A stretch of DNA of 64,000 nucleotides from Denitratimonas tolerans (GCF_037203605.1 NZ_JBBDHC010000001.1:1-64000); one strand, 5' to 3'. Numbered from the stretch's first letter, positions 23,286 through 32,692 are shown. Notes: generated by a model from the letters alone, not told the origin. Numbers and translations: made by a program.

Positions 23286-25097
23286 TCAGGCCGTGGCCGC
23301 GTCGCGCCAGCGCGCGGCGTGGGCGCGGGCGAACTCGAACGCGGCCGGCCAGGCACGCAATCCGTCCGCCAGAAGCCGCGCATCCTGGCGGAAACGCGCG
23401 GCGCAGCCGGCGGCATCCAGCGTCGCCGGCCAGCCGGCCAGGCGCGGTGCACCGCCGCCGATGAGCGCCTTGCCCTGCGCTTCGACCGCGGCGCGCAGGT
23501 CGGCCACCCAGTAGACCGGCGGCGACGGCTCGGACGCGGTCATCTGCTGCATCCGTTCGATCACCGTCGAGCGGTGCCAGGCGAGGAACTCCGCGAGATA
23601 GCTCACCACCCGCGCGTCGGGTGCGGCGGCCATGTCGTCGAGGCGCGCGGCCAGTACGCCCAGCCGCGCGGCGGGATCGCTGCCGTAAAGGTCCTGGCCC
23701 ACGTGCGCGGCCAGGCCCGCGAAGCACTTGGCGGCGTCGGGCCGGCCCACGGCGTCGTCGGCACCGGTGCCCGGGTGGCCCTGTTCCAGCGCCTCGGGAA
23801 AATCGAAGTCCACGCTGTCGGGCTGCGCCAGGCGCAGCAGTTCGACCTGCAGCTCCGTCACCCGCTGTCCGTCGGGCAGCGTGCAGGGAATCAGCGCGCC
23901 GCCATCGAAGGCCAGCGGCACGAGGCGCTCGCCCATGCCCGCACCGAAGTGGCTGAGTCCGGCCCAGAGTGCGGGGCTGCGGTAATTTTCCAGATAGCTC
24001 TCGCGTGTGGCGGTCAGCCCGGCGCGCTCCACCGGGCCGAGCTGGAACGGCAGGGTGGGATCGGGCAAGGCGACGCGCCCCGCGCGCCCGACGGCGGTGA
24101 AGGCGACGCGACGGGTCGGCTCCAGCCAGGGCGCGCGCGAAGCAATCACGCCGTGCAGGCTTTCCCGGGTGATCGTGGCCTCGGGATGGCGCGCAAGCGC
24201 TTCGCCCAGGCTCAGGCCGCAGGCCGCCAGGTGCGCGGCGAGCGGATCGGACGGCGGCGCGATTCCCGCGGCGACCGCGTCGTGGCCGGTGGCGAAACTG
24301 CGCAAGGCATAGGCGCGGGTGTCGGCATACAGGCCCTCGGCGAACTCCGGATGGCGTCCCAGCGGCAGCAGCATGTCGGCATCGAGCACCAGGTGGCGCG
24401 TGCCCGCCGCCAGCAGCGCCGCCATATTGCGCGCGGCACCGATGCCCTGCGCCTTGGGCGGCAGCAGATCGGCCAGCGCGGCGGCATGCTGCGGCAGTTC
24501 TTCGGACAGCGCCCGCACCATGGCCTCGGCGGACTGGCGGGTGACGTAGCGCACCGCGGCCCCGGTGGTGCGCGCGAAGTCGGCGATGCGCGCGGCGCGC
24601 GCCGGCACATCCTCGGCCCGGATCTGGGCGTCGATCACGTACACCGGGCAGGCAAGGCCGAACTGCGCGGCATGGGCGCGCAGGCCGTCGAGCGCGCGAT
24701 CGAGCGCGTCCGCCGCCGGCGAGGCGCACAGCAGGTACAGCCCGGACACGGGTGCCTGCGCGCGGCCCGCCGTCGCGGCGAAGCCGGCGGCAAACTCGAC
24801 GTCGCTGCGCATCAGGCCGTTGGCGACGAACATGTCGAGCACCTTGCGCACGGCGGCAGCCTGGCCCTTGAGCGACGGCAGCGACTCGATGATGCGCGCG
24901 ACGTGGTCATCGAGCGCCAGGAACGGCTGGCACAGGCTGAAGGCGTGCGCGACATCGCGCGTCATCACCTGGCTGCGGCCGGTGGCGGTTTCGAAAAACA
25001 CCGCTTCATCGGTGCCCAAGGAAGCGATGCGGCCTTCGACCGCGGCGTACAGCGTGGAGGAATCGTCGGTGGCGACGGGAGGACGGGTGGAGGCCAT
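23286..25097 (-). CDS. Unidentified 603-aa protein with a GT-A-like nucleotide-binding block
   Basis: I do not recognise this family with confidence. Residues 15-95 look like a small winged-helix or PqqD-like region (FFETATGRSQVMTRDVAHAF). Residues 115-260 resemble a Rossmann/GT-A fold: a central block GIGAARNMAALLAAG is followed by HLVLDADML, where DAD could be a metal-binding DxD. The C-terminal half has no motif I can name. There is no signal peptide or membrane segment, so it is probably cytosolic. Placed between two GT2 genes in a polysaccharide export operon, a role in building or modifying the polymer is the likeliest guess. Start ATG 25097 begins MASTRPPVATDDSS. Confidence 0.6.
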   Translation of the reverse strand: MASTRPPVATDDSSTLYAAVEGRIASLGTDEAVFFETATGRSQVMTRDVAHAFSLCQPFLALDDHVARIIESLPSLKGQAAAVRKVLDMFVANGLMRSDVEFAAGFAATAGRAQAPVSGLYLLCASPAADALDRALDGLRAHAAQFGLACPVYVIDAQIRAEDVPARAARIADFARTTGAAVRYVTRQSAEAMVRALSEELPQHAAALADLLPPKAQGIGAARNMAALLAAGTRHLVLDADMLLPLGRHPEFAEGLYADTRAYALRSFATGHDAVAAGIAPPSDPLAAHLAACGLSLGEALARHPEATITRESLHGVIASRAPWLEPTRRVAFTAVGRAGRVALPDPTLPFQLGPVERAGLTATRESYLENYRSPALWAGLSHFGAGMGERLVPLAFDGGALIPCTLPDGQRVTELQVELLRLAQPDSVDFDFPEALEQGHPGTGADDAVGRPDAAKCFAGLAAHVGQDLYGSDPAARLGVLAARLDDMAAAPDARVVSYLAEFLAWHRSTVIERMQQMTASEPSPPVYWVADLRAAVEAQGKALIGGGAPRLAGWPATLDAAGCAARFRQDARLLADGLRAWPAAFEFARAHAARWRDAATA

Positions 25098-25220
25098 GGG
25101 ATACTCGGAGCGGGTCTGTGAAGGGCGGATCAGAGAAGAGCAGGCCGCGATGCCAGGCATCGGGCGGCGGGTGAAGACGGGTGGCGAAGCCCGCGGGCGG
25201 CGCGAGCCATTCAGGCCGAT

Positions 25221-26102
25221 TCAGGGCGAGGGAAACAGGCTTCCCTGGCGACTGCCCTCCCCGCCCGCCGGCGGCGGCGAGGCCGCATCGAGTGCAGCCG
25301 CAATCCGTTCGCGCAGCGGGGCGAGCGGATCATCCAGGATGAACTGCGCGACCTGCGCATTGTAATGCGGATAGCGCGCCGCCAGCCGCGCCAGGTTTTC
25401 GCCGCCCGGCTGATGCCCGGTGGGTCCGAACGAGGCCCCGCCGCGATGCGCGACGTAGGCGTCATCGCACAGCACGTTGCGCCAGCCGTGGCCGGCGGCA
25501 CGGCGGCACAGATCGTTCTCCTCGCCGTAGCCCCGCCCGAAGGTGGCCTCGTCGAAATCGCCGATGGCATCGAGCATCGCGCGGCGCACGTACATGCAAA
25601 AACCCACGCCGGTCGGAAGCTCGGGATAGGCACGCGGCCCCGCTCGGTGCGCGGCCTGCGCGATGCGCGCGGCCTCGGCGGCGTCCGGCACGGGCGCGGC
25701 GCGGCACAGGTCGGGAAACGAACAGATTTCGGCGTTGTTGGACCAGGGCGTGATGGTGCCGATGCGCGCATCGGAGGCGGCGCAGGCCAGCATCGCCGCG
25801 TACCAGCCCGGCGCGGGCACCGTATCGGAATTGAGCAGGATCACATCGTCCGGCGCGCTCTGCGCGAAGGCGAGATTGACGTTGCCGACAAAGCCCAGAT
25901 TCGCCTCGCGCCGCGCGACGCGCACGGACAGGCGCGCGTGCGCGACGAAGCGTTCCAGCAGCGCCGGCACGGCGGGATCGGGCGAGGCGTCGTCGGCCAG
26001 CAGCACGCGGGTGCCGTCCGGCAGGGTGCGTTCCAGCGCGACGAGGCACCGCGCCAGGTCATCGGGCGCCTGATAGACCGGCACGATCACCGTGACGTTC
26101 AT
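25221..26102 (-). CDS. Family 2 glycosyltransferase
   Basis: The 293-residue protein begins MNVTVIVPVYQAPDDL, the classical GT2 start. LLADDASPDP and ILLNSDTVPAPGWYAAM supply the acidic nucleotide-sugar and metal sites. GVGFCMYVRRAMLDAIGDFDEATFGRGYGEENDLCRRA matches the acceptor/ED motif, although the sugar is not predictable. The ATG overlaps the wzt stop by four bases (ATGA), so translation is probably coupled. The C-terminal 25 residues are low-complexity (PPPAGGEG) and dispensable-looking. Confidence 0.9.
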   Translation of the reverse strand: MNVTVIVPVYQAPDDLARCLVALERTLPDGTRVLLADDASPDPAVPALLERFVAHARLSVRVARREANLGFVGNVNLAFAQSAPDDVILLNSDTVPAPGWYAAMLACAASDARIGTITPWSNNAEICSFPDLCRAAPVPDAAEAARIAQAAHRAGPRAYPELPTGVGFCMYVRRAMLDAIGDFDEATFGRGYGEENDLCRRAAGHGWRNVLCDDAYVAHRGGASFGPTGHQPGGENLARLAARYPHYNAQVAQFILDDPLAPLRERIAAALDAASPPPAGGEGSRQGSLFPSP

Positions 26103-27277
26103 TCCCAGTGCCGCTCCATGCAGAAATTGCCGAGGAAGCGCGTGGAACCGCGGATGGTGACCGCCCGCTCCACGGTATCGAACAGCCGCAGCCCTTCCGG
26201 GTCCATCGCGTGCAGCCGCAGGATGTAGCTGGCCGGCAGCAGCGCCAGGCGGGTGAAGCGCAGGCGATAGCGCCAGTGCGTGGCGCTGATCTGCGTGGGC
26301 ACGGCCCGGTCCAGCTCGCTGCTGGTGGTGAACAGCCCCGCACCATCGGCACGCACGAATCCGGCGGCGAGCACCGGCACGCGCCCGTCGGGAGAATACA
26401 GATCGGCCTCGATCTCCAGATCACTGCCTTCCGCAAGCAACCGCGCGGTTTCGTCCTCGCTGCCCTGCACCGCCACGCGCACCACGCGATAGGCATCGCC
26501 GGCATAGCCCAGCTCCAGCGCCGGCCCGTGCTCCAGGGCCTGCTTGCGGTCGTGGAAGGCGAGGTAATCCTGGGTCACGTCGAATACGTCGCCGTAGGCT
26601 TCCACCCGCCCCTGGTTGAGCCACAGCGCCTGCCGGCACAGCTTCTGGACGTGGTACATCGAGTGCGACACCAGCAGCAGGGTGCCGCCGCCGTCGAGGT
26701 AATCCTCGATCCAGCGGATGCACTTCTTCTGGAAGGATTCGTCGCCCACCGCGAGTACTTCATCGGTCACGAGGAGATCCGGCCGCACCGCCGCGATCAC
26801 CGCGAAACCCAGGCGCACGACCATGCCGGAGGAATAGTGCTTCACCGGCTCGTCGAGGTAGCGGCCGATATCGGCGAAGGCCACGATTTCCTCAAAGCGT
26901 TCGCGCACCTGGGCGGCGTTCCAGCCGAGGAAGCCGGCCGCGATGGAAACGTTCTCGCGGCCGGTGCGCTCCAGATCGAAGCCCGCGCCCAGCTCCAGCA
27001 GCGCGCCCATGGTGCCGCTGCGCTCGACCGTTCCGGAACTGGGCAGAAGCACGCCGGAAATCAGCTTGAGCAGGGTCGATTTGCCTGCGCCGTTCTCGCC
27101 GATGATGCCCAGCGATTCGCCGCGACCCACGGTGAAGCTGATGTCGTGCAGCACGTCCCACTGCGGAAAGCGCCGGCCCAGCAGGATGCGCCCGAACGCG
27201 GCCAGCCGCGTGCGCGCATCGCCGCTGCGCGGATAGGCCTTGCCGAGGCGCTCGGCGCGCAGCAGCACGCCGCTCAC
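26099..27277 (-). CDS. wzt: Polysaccharide ABC exporter ATP-binding protein (Wzt type)
   Basis: The 392-residue protein is the ATPase of an ABC-2 polysaccharide/O-antigen exporter. Walker A is GENGAGKST (about 60-68), the signature is HYSSGMVVRLGF, Walker B is LLVTDEVLAVGD and the switch His lies in LLLVSHSM. The C-terminal 140 residues (from about 250) form the beta-sandwich Wzt-C domain that in some systems binds the capped polymer end. Start GTG 27277 lies within the wzm stop (GTGA overlap). A longer frame upstream simply reads through wzm out of frame. Confidence 0.95.
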   Translation of the reverse strand: MSGVLLRAERLGKAYPRSGDARTRLAAFGRILLGRRFPQWDVLHDISFTVGRGESLGIIGENGAGKSTLLKLISGVLLPSSGTVERSGTMGALLELGAGFDLERTGRENVSIAAGFLGWNAAQVRERFEEIVAFADIGRYLDEPVKHYSSGMVVRLGFAVIAAVRPDLLVTDEVLAVGDESFQKKCIRWIEDYLDGGGTLLLVSHSMYHVQKLCRQALWLNQGRVEAYGDVFDVTQDYLAFHDRKQALEHGPALELGYAGDAYRVVRVAVQGSEDETARLLAEGSDLEIEADLYSPDGRVPVLAAGFVRADGAGLFTTSSELDRAVPTQISATHWRYRLRFTRLALLPASYILRLHAMDPEGLRLFDTVERAVTIRGSTRFLGNFCMERHWE

Positions 27278-28026
27278 AGGAACTCCCTCACGTGCGGCCG
27301 GAAGCGCCGGTGCATGCCCCAGGCCAGCAGCAGCGCGACCCCGGCGACCAGCAGCGAGGTCCAGGGAAAGACGGTCGAGGCGTCGCGCCAGAGCAGCGGA
27401 TCGCGCACGCCGGCAATCAGGCCGGTCATCGGATTGACCTTCATCCAGCCGCTGAACGCCGGCGGCAGCAGGCTGTGGGCGTAGAGGATCGGCGTCAGGA
27501 ACATCCACGCGGTCAGCAGGTAGGTGAGGATTTGCTGGGTATCGCGCGCAAACACGTTGCAGATGGCGAAGATCTGCGCCAGCGCCAGCGCCAGCGCGGC
27601 CAGCCCGACCCAGGCGATGAGCGTGGCCGGCAGCCAGACCAGCGAGATGAGGTCGAGCCAGAGCGCCAGCAGCAGCACCACGACGATGAACCCGATGCCG
27701 TGGATGATGAAGGCGGCGATGACCCGTGCGGCGACCATGTCCCAGGTCGAGATCGCCACTTTCGCCAGCAGCCCCGCCCCGTCGGTCAGCGCGGACGCGC
27801 CGCGCGCGACGGCCTCGGAGAAGGCGAACCAGGGCCACATACCGAGCGCAAGAAAGGCGACATAGCCGCGCTCATCCAGCCCCGGCACCCGCGCCTTGAA
27901 GATCCCCGCGAACACCACCGCGAACACCAGGAGCTGCAGGAGCGGCGCAAGCACCGCCCACGCGGCCCCGAGCACGTTGCCGGTGAAGCGCTGACGCAGG
28001 TCTTGTTGAACGAGGAGGAGGACCAC
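27274..28026 (-). CDS. wzm: Polysaccharide ABC exporter permease (Wzm type)
   Basis: The 250-residue protein is the ABC-2 type permease that moves a lipid-linked polysaccharide across the inner membrane with Wzt. It has six hydrophobic segments, the conserved LVQQDLRQRFTGNVLGAAWAVLAPLLQLLVFAVVF start and the LTPILYAHSLLP block before TM6. The start is GTG 28026. An in-frame TGA lies three codons upstream, so the N terminus is about ten residues shorter than in many relatives. It is the first gene of the five-gene operon. Repeat cluster 5 lies upstream and any promoter must fall in 28027-28110. Confidence 0.93.
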   Translation of the reverse strand: MVLLLVQQDLRQRFTGNVLGAAWAVLAPLLQLLVFAVVFAGIFKARVPGLDERGYVAFLALGMWPWFAFSEAVARGASALTDGAGLLAKVAISTWDMVAARVIAAFIIHGIGFIVVVLLLALWLDLISLVWLPATLIAWVGLAALALALAQIFAICNVFARDTQQILTYLLTAWMFLTPILYAHSLLPPAFSGWMKVNPMTGLIAGVRDPLLWRDASTVFPWTSLLVAGVALLLAWGMHRRFRPHVREFL

Positions 28027-28112
28027 TGTGGCTCAGGGCATCGGAAGATCAGTGGCGCAGGATAGCGGGTTGGCGTCGAGGTGGCGGAAGCGATCTTCAC
28101 GAAAGCAACAAC

Positions 28113-28645
28113 GTCGGCCACGTAGGGCCGAGCTACGGAAGGTATCGCGTGCGCAACAACGGAGCGCTCGTCGTAGGTCGGGGCTACGCCCCCGACGGCT
28201 GCATTTCCGCCAACCGCCTCGCATGAAGGCGGCCGCATCGAAGCAACGTCGGCCGCGCAGGGCCGACCTACGGGAGGTTTCGCGCGCGAGAACGGCGTGC
28301 TCTTCGTAGGTCGGGGCTACGCCCCCGACGCGATGTTCGATGCCCGGCAACGTCGGCCGCGTAGGGCCGACCTGCGAGAGGTTTCGCGCGCGCGCGAGAA
28401 CGGCGTGCTCTTCGTAGGTCGGGGCTACGTCCCCGACGCGATGTTCGATGCCCGGCGACGTCGGCCGCGTAGGGCCGACCTACGAGAGGTTTCGCGCGCG
28501 AGAACGGCGTGCTCTTCGTAGGTCGGGGCTACGTCCCCGACGCGATGTTCGATGCCCGGCGACGTCGGCCGCGCAGGGCCGACCTACGGGAGGTTTCGCG
28601 CGCGAGAACGGCGTGCTCTTCGTAGGTCGGGGCTACGTCCCCGAC
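28113..28645. repeat. REP cluster 5: five B/A palindrome pairs
   Basis: Type B copies start at 28113, 28248, 28352, 28460 and 28564, and type A copies at 28173, 28306, 28414, 28518 and 28622; each is 24 bp. The last four pairs repeat every 104-108 bp with nearly identical spacers (GAGGTTTCGCGCGCGAGAAC between B and A, then GCGATGTTCGATGCCCGG). The final A copy overlaps the end of the parvulin-type gene, whose stop codon TAG lies in its CGTAGCCCC centre. Confidence 0.92.
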
Positions 28646-29616
28646 GGTTTTTCCGCGCCGGGAACGGCGGCGGGGGCCGTGTCGGTGAAGTAGCGCGAGA
28701 ACAGCTGCTGCACGACCTCGTCATTCATCTGCGTGGGCATCAGCACGAAGCGCTTCATGTAGGTGGTGCGCGCCTGCTGGGCCACCTCGGACTTGATGGC
28801 GGTCTCGATCTGGTCACGCACGTCCTCGAAGGGCGGCACCACGGCCGGGTTGCTGCGGACCAGTTCGATGAGGTTGTAGCCACCGCCGCCCTCGAACACC
28901 TCGGTAAAGCCCGGTCGACTCTTCAGCGCGGCAATGCTCAGGCGCACGACCTGGTCCACCCGCAGCAGGTCGGTCAGCGGCACATCGCCGTTGAACTCAC
29001 CCGGCGCATCGGGATCTTGCAGCTCGGCAATGATGGCGGCGAAATCCTCGCCCTCCAGCGCCCGCTGCCGCGCGTTCTCCGCGACCAGCTTGGCGGCAAC
29101 CCCGCCGTACTTTTCTTCCGATACCTTAAGGTGGCGCAGCGTGTAGGTGGCGGGCTTTGCATATTCCGCCTTGTTGGCCTGATAGCGCTCGCGCGCGATC
29201 TGCCGCACCTGCTCGTCGGTGACGCTGGGCGACACGTGCTCCATCAGCGCATTGGCCAGCCCGGTGACGCGCTCCAGCTCGCTGCCCCCGGCGGCCTGCG
29301 CCGGGGACGGCTGGAGCCCGTCCTTTTCCGCCTGCGCGGCAAGCTGCAGGGTCAGCAGCATGCCGTCGATCATGCGGGCCATGCGCTCGGGATCGTCCAG
29401 ATAGTCCGAGCGTATCTTCTCCGGCATTTCCGCCACGCGCTGGTCGACCAGTGCGACCGTCAGCGTGGCGTCGCCGCGCTGAGCAACGGTATCCGCCGGG
29501 GCAAGCGCGCTGCCGGCGGCTGCCGCCAGGCACAGCGGCGAGCCCAGCGCCAGCGCCAGCGCGGCGGCAGCGGCGCGGCGGCTGATGCCCAGGCCAAAAG
29601 CAAGAGGCTCAGCCAC
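28633..29616 (-). CDS. Parvulin-type peptidylprolyl isomerase, exported
   Basis: The 327-residue protein has a signal peptide (GISRRAAAAALALALGSPLCLAAAA) and a SurA/PpiD-like helical chaperone region. A PpiC-like isomerase region spans about 150-270 (YTLRHLKVSEEKYGG, VFEGGGGYNLIELV). It probably helps fold exported proteins in the periplasm. The start is GTG 29616, chosen because AGGAGGAG precedes it at the right distance. It overlaps the stop of the upstream secreted-protein gene by eight bases, so the two are translationally coupled and the isomerase may be a dedicated helper. The last codons and the stop lie inside a type A repeat, which has evidently replaced the original 3' end. Confidence 0.85.
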   Translation of the reverse strand: MAEPLAFGLGISRRAAAAALALALGSPLCLAAAAGSALAPADTVAQRGDATLTVALVDQRVAEMPEKIRSDYLDDPERMARMIDGMLLTLQLAAQAEKDGLQPSPAQAAGGSELERVTGLANALMEHVSPSVTDEQVRQIARERYQANKAEYAKPATYTLRHLKVSEEKYGGVAAKLVAENARQRALEGEDFAAIIAELQDPDAPGEFNGDVPLTDLLRVDQVVRLSIAALKSRPGFTEVFEGGGGYNLIELVRSNPAVVPPFEDVRDQIETAIKSEVAQQARTTYMKRFVLMPTQMNDEVVQQLFSRYFTDTAPAAVPGAEKPSGT

Positions 29617-30934
29617 CGGTTCTCCTCCTGACGTCAACCTTCTTGCCGCAGTTGGTGACGCCTGCATCGCAGCCCCACACCGGCGGGGCGCCCGTGGCGC
29701 GGTAGGCGTCCAGGCTGTGGTTGGTGACGTTGATATACATGCGCGCGCCCGGCTTCAGGAAGCAGTAGGTGGCCGGCCCGATCAGATTGCCAGTGGTCGC
29801 ATACAGGCTCGTTCCGGTTGTGCGACACTGATTGCGGTCGTAGTAATCGCTGGAAGCATTGTTAACCGCAGGGGCACGGAAATCCCCCTGGCAGGGGCTG
29901 ATGTTGGCCTCAAACAGGAGAGAGTGATCCATCCCCTGATAGTTCTGTGGTTCAATGATTAGGAGCGAGAATCCTGTCCCCGCCGGCGTGCTGGCCGGGA
30001 TATCAATGGGGATGGACATGTATTTGCCCGGTCCCCCATGGGGGCCAGCAAAGGCCCCGCGGCCATCCTGACCGCTGTTGATGACATCCAGCAAGGTGAT
30101 CGCAGGACCCAGTCCACTACCGCTCGCAAACACCTCTTGGAACTGCTTGATCACTGGCTGCAGGATGGTCGTAGGCACCGAAAACCCCGGCGCGCTGCGC
30201 GCCGGATGGCCCGCGGGGTAGTACTCGCTGCAGTAGTCGGAGCCGCCGGGCGTCGGGGTGCCGGTGGAGGAGGCAAGCTTCACAATGCCACTCACTGGAA
30301 CTTGCTGGACCGCGACGACGTCGGTACCGCCGACATCGCCTACGGTCTTGGAATAGCAGCGCAGGGTGAATCGGTATTCGGTGTCGACGCCGGCCGTGGC
30401 GCTGCGCTCGAGGTTGCCCAGCGCGAAGCCGGTGCTGGCACTCCCGTTCGCGGGCCACTCCTTGCTCCAGGCGCTGCTGCCGGTACCCGTGTAGGACTCC
30501 CAGGCTCCGGCAGCACTCTTCTTCTCGATCTGCACGCCGTAGCAGGCGTCGGCATTCGTGGTGGTCCACTGCAGCCGGGTGGATGTGTCACCCAAGGCCA
30601 CCGCGGCGGAAGGCACCGTGAAGCTCAAGGTGGGGGTGCCGGTGATCGCACCGCCGCCCGCACCGATGTTTGGGCAGTCGCCGTTCGTCGTGAGGCAGTC
30701 CACCACGATGTTGCCGTGGCTGTCGAGTTGCGCCTGGGTGCCGATCAGCGGGATCGCGGCCTTCGGCTGGGGGTCGCCATCCACCGTCCCCACCGCATCA
30801 CCCGTCGCGTTGGGGAGCGCAGGCACGTTTTTCAGAACCACCTTGATCGGTGCCTGTTGCGCCTGCGCCGCGAGCGGCGCACCGCACAGCAGCACCATGG
30901 CCACCGCGGCGGCAAGTACGTTGCGTGACTTCAT
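29609..30934 (-). CDS. Secreted protein of unknown function
   Basis: The 441-residue protein begins with a clean signal peptide (MKSRNVLAAAVAMVLLCGAPLAAQA). It contains about ten cysteines, in pairs such as CLTTNGDC and CDAGVTNCG, so it should be disulfide-bonded. An Ig- or fibronectin-like stretch (about 80-200) holds LSFTVPSAAVALGDTSTRLQW and YRFTLRCYSKTV. I do not recognise the C-terminal half, which ends with a PGARMYINVTNHSLDAYRATG block. AGGAGATCG precedes ATG 30934. The gene is coupled to the parvulin-type isomerase gene after it. Upstream is the large repeat array; a TATCAT at about -80 may be a -10. Confidence 0.8.
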   Translation of the reverse strand: MKSRNVLAAAVAMVLLCGAPLAAQAQQAPIKVVLKNVPALPNATGDAVGTVDGDPQPKAAIPLIGTQAQLDSHGNIVVDCLTTNGDCPNIGAGGGAITGTPTLSFTVPSAAVALGDTSTRLQWTTTNADACYGVQIEKKSAAGAWESYTGTGSSAWSKEWPANGSASTGFALGNLERSATAGVDTEYRFTLRCYSKTVGDVGGTDVVAVQQVPVSGIVKLASSTGTPTPGGSDYCSEYYPAGHPARSAPGFSVPTTILQPVIKQFQEVFASGSGLGPAITLLDVINSGQDGRGAFAGPHGGPGKYMSIPIDIPASTPAGTGFSLLIIEPQNYQGMDHSLLFEANISPCQGDFRAPAVNNASSDYYDRNQCRTTGTSLYATTGNLIGPATYCFLKPGARMYINVTNHSLDAYRATGAPPVWGCDAGVTNCGKKVDVRRRTGG

Positions 30935-31177
30935 GTCGATCTCCTGAGCAGAATCCATCCAGAACCATGCCGCGCTGCGGCGACGCGATGAGACAACGGC
31001 CGCCGATGATACGGAACAACGAATGAACCGTCCCAATCCGCGCACGGGGTTGGAGCGCGACGAATGGGCGAGGCGACAGCGTCTTCAAGTGTAAGGCATC
31101 CGGGCGGGTAGCGTCTGCGGGCGGAGCCACGTTGGCCACGTTGGCCGCGTCGGGCCACGTCGGGCCATGTAGGCAAC

Positions 31178-32153
31178 GTCGGCCACGTAGGGCCGACCTA
31201 CGGAAGCAACGCGCCACGACGCGCACGGCGACGGCGCGTAGGTCGGGGCTACGTCCCCGACGCGGTGTTTGATGCCCGACGCGGTGTTCGATGCCCGGCC
31301 ACGTCGGGCCGACCTACGGAAACGACGCGCCACGACGCGCACGGCGACGGCTCGTAGGTCGGGGCTACGTCCCCGGCGCGATGATTGATTCCCGACGCGG
31401 TGTTCGATGCCCGGCAACGTCGGTCGCGCTGGCCACGTCGGCCACGCAGGGCCGACCTACGGAAGCAACGCGCCACGACGCGCACGGCAACGGCGCGTAG
31501 GTCGGGGCTACGCCCCCGACGCGGTGTTTGATGCCCGACGCGGTGTTCGATGCCCGGCCACGTCGGCCGCGTAGGGCCGACCTACGGAAGCAACGCGCCA
31601 CGACGCGCACGGCGACGGCGCGTAGGTCGGGGCTACGTCCCCGACGCGGTGTTTGATGCCCGACGCGGTGTTCGATGCCCGGCCACGTCGGGCCGACCTA
31701 CGGAAACGACGCGCCACGACGCGCACGGCGACGGCTCGTAGGTCGGGGCTACGTCCCCGGCGCGATGATTGATTCCCGACGCGGTGTTCGATGCCCGGCA
31801 ACGTCGGTCGCGCTGGCCACGTCGGCCACGCAGGGCCGACCTACGGAAGCAACGCGCCACGACGCGCACGGCAACGGCGCGTAGGTCGGGGCTACGCCCC
31901 CGACGCGGTGTTTGATGCCCGACGCGGTGTTCGATGCCCGGCCACGTCGGCCGCGTAGGGCCGACCTACGGAAGCAACGCGCCACGCCGCGCACGGCAAC
32001 GGCGCGTAGGTCGGGGCTACGTCCCCGACGCGGTGTTTGATACCCGGCAACGTCGGTCGCGCTGGCCACGTCGGCCACGTAGGGCCGACCTACGGAAGCG
32101 ACGCGCCGCGACGCGCACGGCAACGGCTCGTAGGTCGGGGCTACGTCCCCGAC
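31178..32153. repeat. REP cluster 6 with a 384-bp tandem duplication
   Basis: Sixteen palindromes alternate B, A, B, A. B copies start at 31178, 31303 (short), 31437, 31562, 31687 (short), 31821, 31946 and 32070. A copies start at 31238, 31354, 31497, 31622, 31738, 31881, 32006 and 32130. The block 31178-31561 is repeated almost exactly at 31562-31945, a 384-bp period that includes the same shortened B copy and the same variant A ending in CCCCGGC. A third, shorter unit follows. No credible gene lies in 30935-32182; open frames here are products of the repeats. Confidence 0.93.
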
Positions 32154-32182
32154 GCGGTGTTCGATACCTCCCCGCGGGGCTC

Positions 32183-32692
32183 TCACGATTCGCTCATGCC
32201 GTGGATGTGTTCGGGCGGTATCGCGCCCCATGTTGGCGGATACACCCCTCGCGCTTGCCACGCCGCCAGGCTCGACCAGGGCCAGGACGCGGCATGGGTG
32301 CTCAATCCGTGCTTGACCGGATTGAAATGCACGTAATCCAGGTGTCGGGAAAAGTCCTCGCGGTCGCGCACGATATGGTCGTAGTAGCGCGGCTGCCATA
32401 GTCCGGACGATGCCAGGCCGGCCCGATGCATGCCGGCCTGGGCGGCGCGCTTGAAACATCCAACCAGATCCGAAATGCAAACCCCGTGATGCGGGCTCAG
32501 CAGGAGGTGGAGATGGTCGGGCAGGAGCACGTATGCGTGGTGGGAAAACGGATGCAGTGCCCGCGCCGCACGCAGCGCCGCGAGGATCTCCCGGCACACG
32601 GCGGGACCGGACATCCACGGGCATCGGCCTTGGGCGACCAGGGTGAGGAAAACGGTTTACCCATCACGGTAGTAGCGTCGGTAGCGAGGCAT
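32183..32692 (-). pseudogene. REP-associated tyrosine transposase (RAYT) with a nonsense codon
   Basis: From ATG 32692 the frame reads MPRYRRYYRDG, then a TAA at codon 12 (32659-32657), then TVFLTLVAQGR and the full RAYT core in the same frame to 32183. The core holds the HUH motif DHLHLLL and the block YYDHIVRDREDF...YVHFNPVKHG with the expected catalytic Tyr. RAYTs are single-copy Y1 transposases linked to REP elements. A restart at ATG 32614 would give 143 residues without the first beta strand. AAA to TAA is the simplest explanation of the stop. REP arrays lie directly on both sides (cluster 6 and cluster 7). The rest of the frame is intact, so the mutation may be recent. Confidence 0.85.

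Noticed and set aside
31085..32624. Several open frames within REP cluster 6
   Set aside because: They translate the repeats themselves (recurring SVGRPYVADVA peptides) and have identical copies 384 bp apart.
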